Shown here piece by piece: positions 33,218 to 41,951 of a stretch of DNA of 64,000 nt. The stretch is from an uncultured Eubacteriales bacterium (lineage in GTDB: Bacteria > Bacillota > Clostridia > Oscillospirales > Oscillospiraceae), in assembly GCA_902465435.1 (NCBI GenBank), contig CABQNH010000006.1, positions 6,554-70,553 of the forward strand, written 5' to 3'. A program made the translations under genes and the position numbers. Each line of letters begins with the position of its first letter. Position 1 is the stretch's first letter. Under the pieces are notes generated by a model. It was not told where the DNA came from and ran no database searches. It saw nothing but the letters and a program-made list of their open reading frames with translations.

Positions 33218-34594
33218 CTATTTCGGCGCTGCGCCTTCCGCCGCGCCGACGATCCGTTTTCGGTAAAACGCGAAAAGAAACGGCACAGAAACAACGAAGG
33301 TCAAAAAGTCCGCCGCGGGCTGACTGAGCTGCACCCCGACACAGCCCCACAGCTGCGGCAGCAGCAGGATGGCCGGGACAAAAAAGACGCCCTGCCGGCA
33401 GCTGGCCAAAAAGGTTGCCGATGTCTTGAAGCCGAGGCTCTGGTACAGCTGGTTGACATAAGTCGAGAGCGCCAGAAACGGCATGACCGCGCAGGCATAG
33501 TACAGTGTCTGCGTGCCGATGCGCCGCACCTCCGCATCCGGGCTGAACCAGCACATGATCGGACGCGCCAGCGCCGCGATCCCGCCTGCCGCGGCAAGGC
33601 AAACCGCGCTGCCCAAAAGCGCCGCAAAGCAGAACGACTGCCAGACGCGGCGGCGCTTTCCCGCGCTGTAATTATAGCCCGCAACCGGCTGAAAGCCCTG
33701 CCCGATGCCGAGCGTCAGGTTGCGCACAAACACATAGACCTTGTTGGCAATCGTAATGGCAGCGACGGCTGCGTCCCCATAGCGGACCGCCTGCCGGTTG
33801 AGCAGCGCCGCCGCAAGGCTTCCAAGACCTTGCCGGAAGATCGTGGGCAGGCCCGTCGCAAGAATTTGGACGTAGTCACCAGGTCGTCTGCTGACGCTCC
33901 GCAGCCGCACGCGGACGATGGACTTGCCCCGAAGATAGAAGGACAGCAGCAGGCAGAAGCTGACGCACTGGCTGACGGCCGTAGCCAGCGCCGCGCCGCC
34001 CGTGCCCAAAGGAAGCACAAAGAGAAACAGCGGATCCAGCGCGACATTCAACACGCCGCCGACGCTCAGCCCCCACATGGCAAGCCGCGATTCTCCCTCC
34101 GCGCGCAGCACATTGTTCAGCACGAAGGACGCACAGCTCAAAGGCGCGGCAAGCAAAATGTAACGCGCATAAGCCCGCGCATGGGGAAGCATCGTCCTGC
34201 TGCATCGAAGCAACCGCAGGATGGGCGCAAGTCCGGCCAGACAGCCCCAGCCCACGAGCGCGCCGAGCAGCAGCGCCGCAAAAAAGGCGCTGGAAGCGCA
34301 GCGCTCCGCCGCTTCGTCGTCGCGTCTGCCGAGACTGCGGCTGATCAGGCTGCCCGCACCCATGCCGAGGCCATAGCCGACGGCCTGCAGTACCGCCATC
34401 AGCGTATAGACCATGCCGACGGCGGCAGATGCCGATTTGTTGATCTGCGAAACGAAATAGGTATCCGCCGTGTTATAGATCACCGTGACCAGCATACTAA
34501 TCGTCGTGGGAATCGCGAGCGCGGTCACAAGCCGTGGGATCGGCGTCTCCAGCATGTTTGTATATTGTTCTTCGCTGCTTGAGGGCTGCTGCAT
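33218..34594 (-). CDS. MATE-family multidrug/metabolite efflux transporter
   Basis: 458 residues from ATG 34594 (AAGGTGA upstream). Twelve membrane helices; N-terminal 'PIPRLVTALAIPTTISMLVT' and 'YNTADTYFVSQINKSASAAV' are diagnostic for MATE transporters, as is 'GMGAGSLISRSLGRRDDE'. Cation-coupled exporter; substrate unknown. It reads convergently toward the tandem repeat elements that follow spo0A. Confidence 0.92.
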   Translation of the reverse strand: MQQPSSSEEQYTNMLETPIPRLVTALAIPTTISMLVTVIYNTADTYFVSQINKSASAAVGMVYTLMAVLQAVGYGLGMGAGSLISRSLGRRDDEAAERCASSAFFAALLLGALVGWGCLAGLAPILRLLRCSRTMLPHARAYARYILLAAPLSCASFVLNNVLRAEGESRLAMWGLSVGGVLNVALDPLFLFVLPLGTGGAALATAVSQCVSFCLLLSFYLRGKSIVRVRLRSVSRRPGDYVQILATGLPTIFRQGLGSLAAALLNRQAVRYGDAAVAAITIANKVYVFVRNLTLGIGQGFQPVAGYNYSAGKRRRVWQSFCFAALLGSAVCLAAAGGIAALARPIMCWFSPDAEVRRIGTQTLYYACAVMPFLALSTYVNQLYQSLGFKTSATFLASCRQGVFFVPAILLLPQLWGCVGVQLSQPAADFLTFVVSVPFLFAFYRKRIVGAAEGAAPK

Positions 34595-34707
34595 GTTATC
34601 ACCTTTTGCTATAGAATGGGCGTCTCCGATTCCGCCCGCATGGTCATACCGACATCCCAATCCGGGCGCAAGTTAGACACACCGACAGGATTCTTACGCG
34701 ATCCGGC

Positions 34708-35412
34708 TCAGGTGATGCAGAAGCCGCCGTTGATATGCAGAATCTCGCCGGTCACAAACTCCGCCTGCGCAAGATACAGCATGGCGTTTGCGATATCCTC
34801 CGGCCGACCGTTCCGGCCGATCGGCGTATCCTCGCGCAGCGCCTGCACCGTTTCCTCACTCACGGAGGCCATCATATCCGTCATGGTCACGCCCGGCGAA
34901 ACGGCGTTGACCCGGATCCCGGACGGCCCCAGCTCCTTGGCCAGCGCCTTGGTCATTGCGTCGATCGCGCCCTTCGTCGCGGAGTAGCACACCTCGCAGG
35001 ATGCACCGACCTGCCCCCACATGGACGAGACATTGATCACGCAGCCCGCATGCCGATGGAGCATGGAGGGAAGCGCCGCGCAGATGCAGCGGTACGCGCC
35101 GCCGACGTTGACGGCAAACACACGGTCCCACTGCGCCTGTCCAATCTCCGTAATCAGGCCGTAATGGCAGACCCCGGCGTTATTGACCAGCACATCGACC
35201 TCGCCGATCCTTTGGAAGGCCGCGCGCACCGCCTGCGCATCGGTCACATCCGCGCAGAGCGCGGTGCTCCCGGTTTCCTCTGCGATGCGGCGTGCCGCCT
35301 CATGCGATTTTTCGTACAAAAAGAAGACCCGGTAGCCCGCCGCTGCGAAGCTCCGCACCGCCGCCGCGCCAATGCCGCGCGAGCCGCCGGTGATCACCGC
35401 CGTTTTTTCCAT
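34708..35412 (-). CDS. short-chain dehydrogenase/reductase, FabG-like
   Basis: 234 residues. NAD(P)-binding 'TGGSRGIG', 'LVNNAGV', catalytic Ser in 'INVSSMWGQVG', YxxxK as 'YSATKGA', and 'GIRVNAVSPG'. It resembles 3-oxoacyl-ACP reductases but is not in a fatty-acid cluster, so substrate is uncertain. Confidence 0.9.
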   Translation of the reverse strand: MEKTAVITGGSRGIGAAAVRSFAAAGYRVFFLYEKSHEAARRIAEETGSTALCADVTDAQAVRAAFQRIGEVDVLVNNAGVCHYGLITEIGQAQWDRVFAVNVGGAYRCICAALPSMLHRHAGCVINVSSMWGQVGASCEVCYSATKGAIDAMTKALAKELGPSGIRVNAVSPGVTMTDMMASVSEETVQALREDTPIGRNGRPEDIANAMLYLAQAEFVTGEILHINGGFCIT

Positions 35413-35489
35413 GTCAAACCTCCAAAAAATTGGCGAGATGAACCTTCATCTCGCCAGAATCAAATCAAAGAGCACTATGGGAGCCTGCC

Positions 35490-35891
35490 TCAGCGCCGGC
35501 GGGACTTCGTCTTGTGATCGGCATACTGTCGGCAGGAGGAGATCTTGCTGTCGGAATCCGCCATGAACTGCTTCAGCTTGTCCTCAAATGTGAGGGGCGG
35601 ACGCGGCTCCGCCGGACGGCGGGGCGCAGACTTCGGCTTATTGTTCGGCTTCTGCTGCTGCAAAAGGCGCTTGATGGAAAGGCTGATCTTTCCGGCCGGG
35701 TCGACCGCAATGACCATCACGCGCACCGGGTCGCCCTCGTTGAGGTGCTGACGGATGTCGCTGACGAAGGTGTTGGAAATTTCGGAGATATGCACCATAC
35801 CGGTCTTGCCGCCCGGCAGATCGATAAATGCGCCGAATTTTGTAATTGAGCGGACGGTTCCGTCCAGAATTGCGCCGACTGTTGCGTCCAT
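35490..35891 (-). CDS. S1-domain RNA-binding protein YabR-like
   Basis: 133 residues from ATG 35891. N-terminal S1 domain ('ILDGTVRSITKFGAFIDLPG', 'GMVHISEISNTFVSDI', 'GDPVRVMVIAVDPAGKISLS') and a basic, Pro-rich C-terminal tail. It is last in the minus-strand order yabP-yabQ-divIC-yabR, the same synteny as Bacillus. Probable ribosome- or RNA-associated protein. Confidence 0.88.
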   Translation of the reverse strand: MDATVGAILDGTVRSITKFGAFIDLPGGKTGMVHISEISNTFVSDIRQHLNEGDPVRVMVIAVDPAGKISLSIKRLLQQQKPNNKPKSAPRRPAEPRPPLTFEDKLKQFMADSDSKISSCRQYADHKTKSRRR

Positions 35892-35948
35892 AAGCGTCTG
35901 TGTTTCCTCTCTCAGATTGATGAAAAAGCGGAACGCGGGCAAAAGGCC

Positions 35949-36227
35949 CTATTTATTCTGCGTGATAAACAGCACAACGCCCTCCGCGACCATGCCCAGA
36001 CGCTCCTCCGCGAGCTTGCGCACCGCGTCGTCCGTACCGAGCGCATCGATATCCGATTGCAGCTGCAAATTGGCGGAAAGCGCGGAAACCTTTTCCGATT
36101 CATACTGTGTGATTTCGGCGTTTGTGTCGTCGATCTGCCGCTGGAGCGACACGAGGGTAAACGTGCCGTAAAGGAGCAGCGCCAGAATCAGGAGCTTGGT
36201 CAGGAACGATGACTTGCGAAGTCGCAT
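35949..36227 (-). CDS. divIC: septum formation initiator DivIC/FtsL-like protein
   Basis: 92 residues. ATG 36227 follows GGGAGGT. Short basic N-terminus, one membrane helix (~9-27), then a coiled coil (IDDTNAEITQYESEKVSAL) and the 'KLAEERLGMVAEGVVLF' end common to DivIC/FtsL proteins, which link the divisome to septal peptidoglycan synthesis. Overlaps the annotated yabQ tail by 128 bp. Confidence 0.85.
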   Translation of the reverse strand: MRLRKSSFLTKLLILALLLYGTFTLVSLQRQIDDTNAEITQYESEKVSALSANLQLQSDIDALGTDDAVRKLAEERLGMVAEGVVLFITQNK

Positions 36228-36705
36228 CAAAGGAACCTCCCTGTGCGTGTTTTTTCCGCGAGCGCTTGGCTTTTCGAGCGGATTCTTTTACGCGTATTAT
36301 TCTAAACCATTTTTTCGCTCTTGAAAAGAGGAATTTTGCAAATTTTCTTATTTTTTTGAAAAAAAATAAAAAAGGCTGCCGCAATATGCGCCACGGGAGC
36401 AGCAAAAGGCGGAGAAGCTGCCCGAACAGCCATAAAAACGGTCGGCTGAGCAGCAAAAAATACAGCGTCGCCCCCAAGCCGACGCCCAAAAACGCAAACA
36501 GACGGAAGTCTCCGCGCCCAACGTAGAGCGCAAAGAGCAGCAGGGAAAGCGTCAAGGTCAGGCCGAACAGGAAGTCAAGCGGGTGCGTCAGCGCGCGGAC
36601 GCGCCGCCGCACGGCGCGCAGAAGATCATAATATGCGCCGAGGGCAAGACCAAGCGCACCCGAAAGCAGAAACTCGGCGCATTGCAGCGATACCGGCAGC
36701 TCCAT
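36100..36705 (-). CDS. yabQ: spore cortex biosynthesis protein YabQ
   Basis: 201 residues from ATG 36705, which overlaps the yabP stop (TGATG). Four to five membrane helices in residues 1-120 ('GALGLALGAYYDLLRAVRRR', 'HPLDFLFGL') then a very basic tail. YabQ is a mother-cell membrane protein needed for cortex assembly. The last ~42 residues run out of frame through the divIC start, longer than usual for the family, suggesting loss of the original stop. Confidence 0.85.
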   Translation of the reverse strand: MELPVSLQCAEFLLSGALGLALGAYYDLLRAVRRRVRALTHPLDFLFGLTLTLSLLLFALYVGRGDFRLFAFLGVGLGATLYFLLLSRPFLWLFGQLLRLLLLPWRILRQPFLFFFKKIRKFAKFLFSRAKKWFRIIRVKESARKAKRSRKKHAQGGSFDATSQVIVPDQAPDSGAAPLRHVYPRVAPAADRRHKRRNHTV

Positions 36706-36983
36706 CAGCCAAACAGCTTTGCGAAAAAGCCGCGGCTCTGCGACTCCTCCGCATAATGCAGCGAGGAGATCTTCCCGGTGACGGAGACCTCGCCGCCGTC
36801 GATGGAAAGCGCCTGCATCTTCAGTCCCTCGCCCTGAATGCACAGCGCGCCCAGCGTCGTGTGCAGCAGCACAGTCTCCTCGTCAAAGCTTTCCACGTCG
36901 GTCACGCCGGAAACGGTCAGACGGCTGCGGCTGTCCAGCGTCAGGCGGTGCGGGGATTCGGAATGAGAAAGATGCGTATCCAT
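36705..36983 (-). CDS. yabP: sporulation protein YabP
   Basis: 92 residues. 'HRLTLDSRSRLTVSGVTDVE' and 'FDEETVLLHTTLGALCIQGE' match YabP/YqfC-family sporulation proteins. AAGGAGG is 8 nt before ATG 36983. On its strand GCATATT (complement of 37046-37052) fits a sigma-E -35 element, in keeping with mother-cell expression, although the -10 is weak. Confidence 0.9.
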   Translation of the reverse strand: MDTHLSHSESPHRLTLDSRSRLTVSGVTDVESFDEETVLLHTTLGALCIQGEGLKMQALSIDGGEVSVTGKISSLHYAEESQSRGFFAKLFG

Positions 36984-37174
36984 AGGGCGGCCTCCTTGCT
37001 CCCGGCAGATTCGTTACACACTATGTATACGAGGCCGCGCCTGAAAATATGCCGAAAAAATTCAAGGAACCTCCGAATCGATCCACCGGGCTGGACAGGG
37101 AGATTTTTCACGTCCCAAGCCGGAGAGGCACGGGCATAGTCGGTATCTTTCCAATTTTAAATTTTCTGCCCGCC

Positions 37175-37900
37175 CTACCGCAGCAGCGCGGCCGCTCCCG
37201 CGATCAGGAGAATAAAGACCGGCTGATGGAGCAGATAAAGCTGCAGGGAGTAGCGCCCGCAGAACCGGAGCGCCCGCACCGGCGCGCAGCTCGACGGAAA
37301 GCGCGGCAGGAGGCTGCGCTTTTCCCGATACAGCGTCCTTCCCAGGCAGACGCCAAGCAGGAACCAGCCGAAATTCGGCAGGAGCGGGAAGTAGTCGCCG
37401 GAGGCGAAGCGATCCGTAACAAGCCCGAGCGGAAACAGAAACGACACCTGCACGCGCAGCGTCTCCACATAAAAGCCCAGCGCGACCAGCGCCGCGCCGA
37501 GCAGACACAGCGGAAGCGTCTTCCAGCGGCGCACCAGCGGGTAAAGGAGCATACTCACGCCCAGAAGATGCAGAATGCCGAAGCGGACCACAAAATCGTC
37601 CCCGCAGAAGCCCAGACGCGCCAACACGGCGGTCACCGCCGTAATCAGCATGGCGCAGCCGAAAACGACCGCGCCGCGTTTGGCGCTCTTTGTGCCGAGC
37701 GTCGCGCAGATGCCGGAGAGCAGAATGAAAAGCGTCCCGCCGTAATCCTGCACGAAATGCAAAAAAGCGGGCATTTGAATCGGCACGTCGGCAAAGCTCG
37801 TCAGGTCAAACGCAATATGAAAGCCCATCATGCACAGAAGGAACAGGCCGCGCAGCGCGTCCAGCTCCCAGATCCTCTTTTTCTCCGTCGGTTTTTCCAC
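37175..37900 (-). CDS. DUF1624 membrane acyltransferase (heparan-alpha-glucosaminide N-acetyltransferase-like)
   Basis: 241 residues, seven to eight helices. 'RIWELDALRGLFLLCMMGFH' and 'YGGTLFILLSGICATLGTKS' are the DUF1624 signature, 'FGILHLLGVSML' also conserved. Members transfer acyl groups to surface sugars. Divergent from the LCP gene. Confidence 0.82.
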   Translation of the reverse strand: MEKPTEKKRIWELDALRGLFLLCMMGFHIAFDLTSFADVPIQMPAFLHFVQDYGGTLFILLSGICATLGTKSAKRGAVVFGCAMLITAVTAVLARLGFCGDDFVVRFGILHLLGVSMLLYPLVRRWKTLPLCLLGAALVALGFYVETLRVQVSFLFPLGLVTDRFASGDYFPLLPNFGWFLLGVCLGRTLYREKRSLLPRFPSSCAPVRALRFCGRYSLQLYLLHQPVFILLIAGAAALLR

Positions 37901-38019
37901 GGTATCGTCCTTCTCTCTGCGGAAGCCCGGCCCCTGCAGCGGCGGCTCCGACTTCCGGCTTTTTCAGGTATTATATCAGCCCCGCGCCGGAATGGAAAGA
38001 AGTATTTCCGCAAAAAACA

Positions 38020-38048
38020 TTTACACCGCTGCATTTTCGTTGTAAAAT
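38020..38048 (+). promoter_or_regulatory. sigma-A promoter of the LCP gene
   Basis: TTTACA (38020-38025), 17-nt spacer, TAAAAT (38043-38048), ~50 bp before ATG 38098, which has AAAGGAGGCG as RBS. Confidence 0.65.
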
Positions 38049-38097
38049 AGAGTGATTTCATTTCCCGTATCGCTTTGCAAAAAGGAGGCGAACCCTC

Positions 38098-39357
38098 ATG
38101 ACATATGATCGGACGGACGATTATGAGCAGGACTGGAGCGAGCTGGATGCCATGATCGACGAAAAATACGGACGCACCCCGCCGAAGCCCCCGCGTGCGG
38201 ACGCGGGCGGCGACCCATCCGGGCAGCCGCGCGTGCTTGCCTATAACGCGGATTTTGTCGGCTCCGCGCCAAAGCGCCGCGCCTTCCCCGCGCAGCCGGA
38301 TCCGGCGCAGCCGACCTACGACTCAGGTGAGGACTATGACGACGCGGACGCATACGGCTACGCCGCAAGCGCGCCCTACGCGGACGAAGACGAATTTATC
38401 CCGGACTACTCCGACCCCGCGCAGGAGGCTGCCCCGCCGCGCGGGAAGCGGCGCAAAAAGCGCCATATTCTGCGCAATCTTCTGCTGGCGCTTTTGGCCG
38501 TGCTTGTACTCGGCGCGGCGGCAGCGCTGCTCCTGCAGAAGCAGCCGAAAACGGACGAACCGATCGCAGCGCGCAAATCGGGCTGCAGCACGGTGCTTCT
38601 GGTCGGCACGGACGAATCCGGCAGCAACACCGACACCCTCATGCTGCTGCTGATCGACCGCAAGAGCGGGAAGATCAACCTTTTGAGCATTCCGCGCGAC
38701 ACCTACGTCGTCTCGCCCTTCACCGGCAGCGGCTACAAGATCAACTCGGTCTACGCCATGAACGGCGGCGGCGAAGAGGGCATGGATGCGCTTATGGCCT
38801 ACGTCGCCTGCTGCACGGGCTATCGCCCGGACGGCTATGTGCTGGTCAAGCTGACGCTGTTCCGCGAGATGGTCGACCTGATGGGCGGGATCGAATATGA
38901 CGTTCCCTGCGATATGTACTACTCCGACCCCGCGCAGGATCTTTACATCGATCTGAAGGCCGGCAAGCAGAAGCTCAACGCAGAACAGGCCATGGGACTT
39001 GTCCGCATGCGCCACTGCTACACGACGCAGGATCTCGGCCGCGTGGAAACGCAGCGCGGCTTTATTCAGGCCGCCGTCCGCCAATGGGTCTCGGTGCTCA
39101 AGGCCTATAAGCTTCCCTCGGCGCTGCGCCTGATGCGCAAGTTCTCCACGACCGACCTTTCCACCCGCAATTTTCTTTGGCTGGCCGTTTCCCTTCTGAA
39201 ATGCGGCACGAGGGATATGGCAAGCTATACGCTGCCCGGCGCGTGGGACGGCCGCTACTACCGCATCGACACGCAGCAGGCCGCCGCGATCCTCGACGAA
39301 TACTTCAATCCCTATCAGACCGCGATCCGCGCAGGCGATCTGCGCGTGAACGGCTGA
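38098..39357 (+). CDS. LytR-CpsA-Psr (LCP) family cell-wall polymer ligase
   Basis: 419 residues. Acidic, disordered cytoplasmic N-terminus (~1-115), one helix (~122-144), then an LCP domain: 'VLLVGTDESGSNTDTLMLLL', 'NLLSIPRDTYV', 'INSVYAMNGG' and 'RMRHCYTTQDLGRVETQR'. The conserved Arg/Asp residues that bind polyprenyl pyrophosphate are present. LCP enzymes attach secondary polymers to peptidoglycan; the SLH protein at 5794 would need such a polymer as its anchor. Confidence 0.93.
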   Translation: MTYDRTDDYEQDWSELDAMIDEKYGRTPPKPPRADAGGDPSGQPRVLAYNADFVGSAPKRRAFPAQPDPAQPTYDSGEDYDDADAYGYAASAPYADEDEFIPDYSDPAQEAAPPRGKRRKKRHILRNLLLALLAVLVLGAAAALLLQKQPKTDEPIAARKSGCSTVLLVGTDESGSNTDTLMLLLIDRKSGKINLLSIPRDTYVVSPFTGSGYKINSVYAMNGGGEEGMDALMAYVACCTGYRPDGYVLVKLTLFREMVDLMGGIEYDVPCDMYYSDPAQDLYIDLKAGKQKLNAEQAMGLVRMRHCYTTQDLGRVETQRGFIQAAVRQWVSVLKAYKLPSALRLMRKFSTTDLSTRNFLWLAVSLLKCGTRDMASYTLPGAWDGRYYRIDTQQAAAILDEYFNPYQTAIRAGDLRVNG

Positions 39358-39605
39358 GCGAAGAAGAGGCGCCGCACAGGAACGGATACGAGGTTTTTTG
39401 AGATGTCCCACCCTCGCAGCTTCAAACGCCGCGCGGCGGGAAATCGCCGACCGCGCGATACGGCCGCTTTCCGTTTTTTCCGCGCAGAAAAGCTGCGCGA
39501 ACGACCGGCCGCCCGCCGCAGGGAGTGGATTGGGACGTTTTCTTGTATTCGGATCGTTCGGAAGCCCGGCTGTGTGTGAAAAAGCTTCTTTGGGCGCAAA
39601 GGAAA

Positions 39606-39646
39606 CACCGGGACAGCTTGCGGAGAAACCGCGAACCGTCCCGGTG
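39606..39646. terminator. hairpin between convergent LCP and VanZ genes
   Basis: CACCGGGAC / GTCCCGGTG, 9-bp perfect stem with inner TTGCGG/CCGCGAA pairing. No long T-run, so efficiency is uncertain. The rest of the 370-bp spacer (39358-39728) shows no gene. Confidence 0.5.
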
Positions 39647-39728
39647 CTTGCCATATTCCTCTGTCTTTCCCGTATTGCTCCATTTCGGCGCATATAGAAC
39701 CGGTTCCTGATGCTGCGGCCTTCCTCAC

Positions 39729-40283
39729 TCAGACTGCCGTCTCCCGGCTTGGCCGATTTCCGCCTCCGTGCCGGACGGTCAGTACCCGACCGAGCGCGTA
39801 AATTCCATAGCCGAGCAGCCCACCCGCCGTATTTGTGATGACGTCGGTCACATCGGAGCTTCTTGCACCGTGAAGCAGCGGCTGCAGCAGCTCGATCCCT
39901 ACGCTCAGCGCCGCCGTTGTGAAAAGGCAGCGCAGAAGACCGCAGCGCTTGCCGCCATTTTGGCGGCAGATCGGAAGCAGAATGCCAAACGGGATCAGCA
40001 TTCCAACATTTAAAACAACCTGCCGAACGCAGTCGCCCCGGCGCAGGATCAAGTCCTCAAAGGGACGCATATGCATCGGAACATACGGATGATTCCAGCA
40101 AAAGGGGAGCGCCGTCAGAATCGGCATCAGCGTGACGTAAAAAAGCGCCGTCAAATAAATCAGCATTGCAGCATTGGCCATCCACACCCGACAGCCGCAC
40201 CTGCGCCATCCCGGGCGCAGAAAAAAGCCGTAAATCGCCGCAATGGCCAGAAAATCTACAAGGTGTTCCCAAAAATCCCGCAT
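39729..40283 (-). CDS. VanZ-family membrane protein
   Basis: 184 residues with four to five helices and the VanZ motif pattern 'LNVGMLIPFGILLP' and 'DVTDVITNTAGGLLGYGIY'. VanZ-like proteins can raise tolerance to teicoplanin or lipoglycopeptides; no other van genes are nearby, so this is likely a housekeeping homologue. It has a full-consensus promoter. Confidence 0.85.
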   Translation of the reverse strand: MRDFWEHLVDFLAIAAIYGFFLRPGWRRCGCRVWMANAAMLIYLTALFYVTLMPILTALPFCWNHPYVPMHMRPFEDLILRRGDCVRQVVLNVGMLIPFGILLPICRQNGGKRCGLLRCLFTTAALSVGIELLQPLLHGARSSDVTDVITNTAGGLLGYGIYALGRVLTVRHGGGNRPSRETAV

Positions 40284-40370
40284 TGCTTTCCAAGCTCCCT
40301 CCGCGCCGCCCGCCCGATCCGCATCAAGGGCGACAAAAAATTACAAAACGTGCGATATATAACGTATGTA

Positions 40371-40399
40371 ATTATACTACATCTCCCTGTCCCTGTCAA
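40371..40399 (-). promoter_or_regulatory. perfect-consensus sigma-A promoter of the VanZ gene
   Basis: On the minus strand TTGACA (40399-40394), exactly 17 nt, TATAAT (40376-40371). Start expected near 40364, ~80 nt before the ATG. Exact consensus is rare and implies strong, constitutive transcription unless repressed. Confidence 0.8.
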
Positions 40400-40503
40400 G
40401 AGCTGCGCCCTGGCCGCAGCACGCGGTCAAGGCGCAGTGTATTCCATTTTCACTTTCCGGCCTGTGCCGCCCAACGCGGCGTCCGGCCGAACCGGAGGCT
40501 TTT

Positions 40504-40989
40504 ATGCAGCAGCTTGTGCATCCCATTCCGCCGCTCTATGACAGCCGCGCGGACACGCTGATCTTAGGCTCGTTTCCGTCGGTCAAATCGCGGCAGGCCG
40601 CATTCTTTTATCACCATCCGCAAAACCGTTTCTGGCGCGTGCTGGCCGCGCTTTATGACGCGCCGCTTCCGCAGACGATTCCGGAGAAAAAGGCGCTGAT
40701 TCTGGAAAACCGCCTTGCCCTGTGGGACGCCATCGGTCAATGTGAGATTGAAGGCTCTCAGGACGGCTCCATTCGCGCGGTCGTTCCGAACGACCTTACG
40801 GCGCTCATGCAGGAAACGTGCATCCAGCGCATTTTCTGCAACGGCGCAGCGGCCTACACCTACTATGTGCGCGACCTGCAGGAAAAGACCGGCATTGCGG
40901 CGGTTCGTCTGCCCTCCACCAGCCCGGCCAACGCCGCGTGGACGCTGCCGCGTCTGATCGAGGCGTGGTCCGTATTAAGGGAGCGCTGA
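40504..40989 (+). CDS. DNA-deoxyinosine/uracil glycosylase family protein
   Basis: 161 residues. 'LILGSFPSVKSRQAAFFYHH' then 'NRFWRVLAALY' is the signature of the UDG-superfamily clade annotated as DNA-deoxyinosine glycosylase; C-terminal 'LPSTSPANAAW' is the second active-site motif. It removes deaminated bases for base-excision repair. GGAGG stands 9 nt before ATG 40504. Confidence 0.85.
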   Translation: MQQLVHPIPPLYDSRADTLILGSFPSVKSRQAAFFYHHPQNRFWRVLAALYDAPLPQTIPEKKALILENRLALWDAIGQCEIEGSQDGSIRAVVPNDLTALMQETCIQRIFCNGAAAYTYYVRDLQEKTGIAAVRLPSTSPANAAWTLPRLIEAWSVLRER

Positions 40990-41035
40990 CGGGATTCTCC
41001 TGTTGCGTGGAAACAGATTTTTGAATGCGATAGAA

Positions 41036-41070
41036 AAAGCCACCGTAGTTCGATCAAAACTACGGTGGCT
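41036..41070 (-). terminator. terminator of tRNA-Gln
   Basis: On the minus strand AGCCACCGTAGTT/AACTACGGTGGCT with a 7-nt loop, followed by TTTTTC. It starts immediately after the tRNA CCA end. Confidence 0.85.
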
Positions 41071-41144
41071 TGGCAGCGGGTGAAGGATTCGAACCCTCAC
41101 ATACGGAGTCAGAGTCCGCTGTGCTACCTTTACACAAACCCGCT
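41071..41144 (-). tRNA. tRNA-Gln (anticodon CUG)
   Basis: 74 nt including encoded CCA. Acceptor AGCGGGT/ACCCGCT with discriminator G, D arm GTG..CAC, anticodon stem CGGA/TCCG with loop CTCTGAC (anticodon CTG), and T arm GTGAG-GGTTCGAATC-CTTCAC. Reads CAG codons. Monocistronic, followed by a terminator. Confidence 0.92.
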
Positions 41145-41264
41145 ATGTTCCTTTTGCACGGAACGCAAGGATTATTATACGCAGTTTGCGGAAAAAGTCA
41201 AGGAATTTTTTCAAAAAAGAGAAAAGATTCCGTACTTTTTTGCTTTTCCGGGCGCAGACGGCCG

Positions 41265-41951
41265 CTACAGCGCCGCCAGCAGCCCCGGCAGCGCGGAAAG
41301 CCGCTGAATTTCATAGTCCGGCGCAATGCCGCACTTCCGCGGCTTTCCCGCCGGATTCAGCCAGCAGGTGCGAATTCCTGCATTGCTTCCTCCCAAGATA
41401 TCCGAGGTCAAGCTGTCGCCGACCATCAGCGCCTCCTCCCGGTGGAAGCCGTCGATCGCGGAAAAGCAGGCGGCAAAAAATGCGGGATCCGGCTTGCTGA
41501 CGCCCAATTCGTCCGAAATAAAAATTTTCTCAAAATAATGCCCGATCCCGGCGCTCTCCAGCCGCGAATACTGCGTGTCAATGACGCCGTTGGACGCGAG
41601 AAACAGCCGGTACTTCGGCGCGAGCGCGGCAAGCAGCGCCTCCGCACCCTCCACAAAGTGATGCCCCTCGCCCAGATGGCTGCGGTAAAGCCGCTCGCAT
41701 TCCTCCGGCGAGAAGGGAAGCCCCAGCTCGGAAAACAGGACGCGGTGCCGCTCGACCAAAAGCGTGTCACGCGAGATCTCGCCGCGCTCAAAGCGCTCCC
41801 AGAAATCCTGATTGACGGCGTGGTAGCGCGCATAGATTTCGTCCGTCAGCTCGCTGCCCATGTCGGCATAAGCGCGGGACAGGGCGCGGCGCTCCGCCCA
41901 GCCGAAGTCCAGCAGCGTGTCGTCCAAATCCAGAAAAATAAACCTAATCAT
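41265..41951 (-). CDS. HAD-family hydrolase, YjjG-like nucleotidase
   Basis: 228 residues from ATG 41951. HAD motifs: DLDDTLLDF (I), LASNGV (II), 'GVSKPDPAFF' (III, Lys) and 'MVGDSLTSDI' (IV). The YjjG group dephosphorylates non-canonical pyrimidine nucleotides and so protects DNA from mutagenic analogues. Start overlaps the ksgA stop by 8 bp. Confidence 0.88.
   Translation of the reverse strand: MIRFIFLDLDDTLLDFGWAERRALSRAYADMGSELTDEIYARYHAVNQDFWERFERGEISRDTLLVERHRVLFSELGLPFSPEECERLYRSHLGEGHHFVEGAEALLAALAPKYRLFLASNGVIDTQYSRLESAGIGHYFEKIFISDELGVSKPDPAFFAACFSAIDGFHREEALMVGDSLTSDILGGSNAGIRTCWLNPAGKPRKCGIAPDYEIQRLSALPGLLAAL

Noticed and set aside
33089..34582. 497-codon plus-strand ORF opposite the MATE gene
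   Set aside because: Basic, repetitive composition and no homology; it is the shadow of the clearly coding MATE gene.
39729..40283. VanZ as part of a glycopeptide resistance cluster
   Set aside because: No vanA/H/X/R/S-like genes are near; VanZ homologues are common alone.
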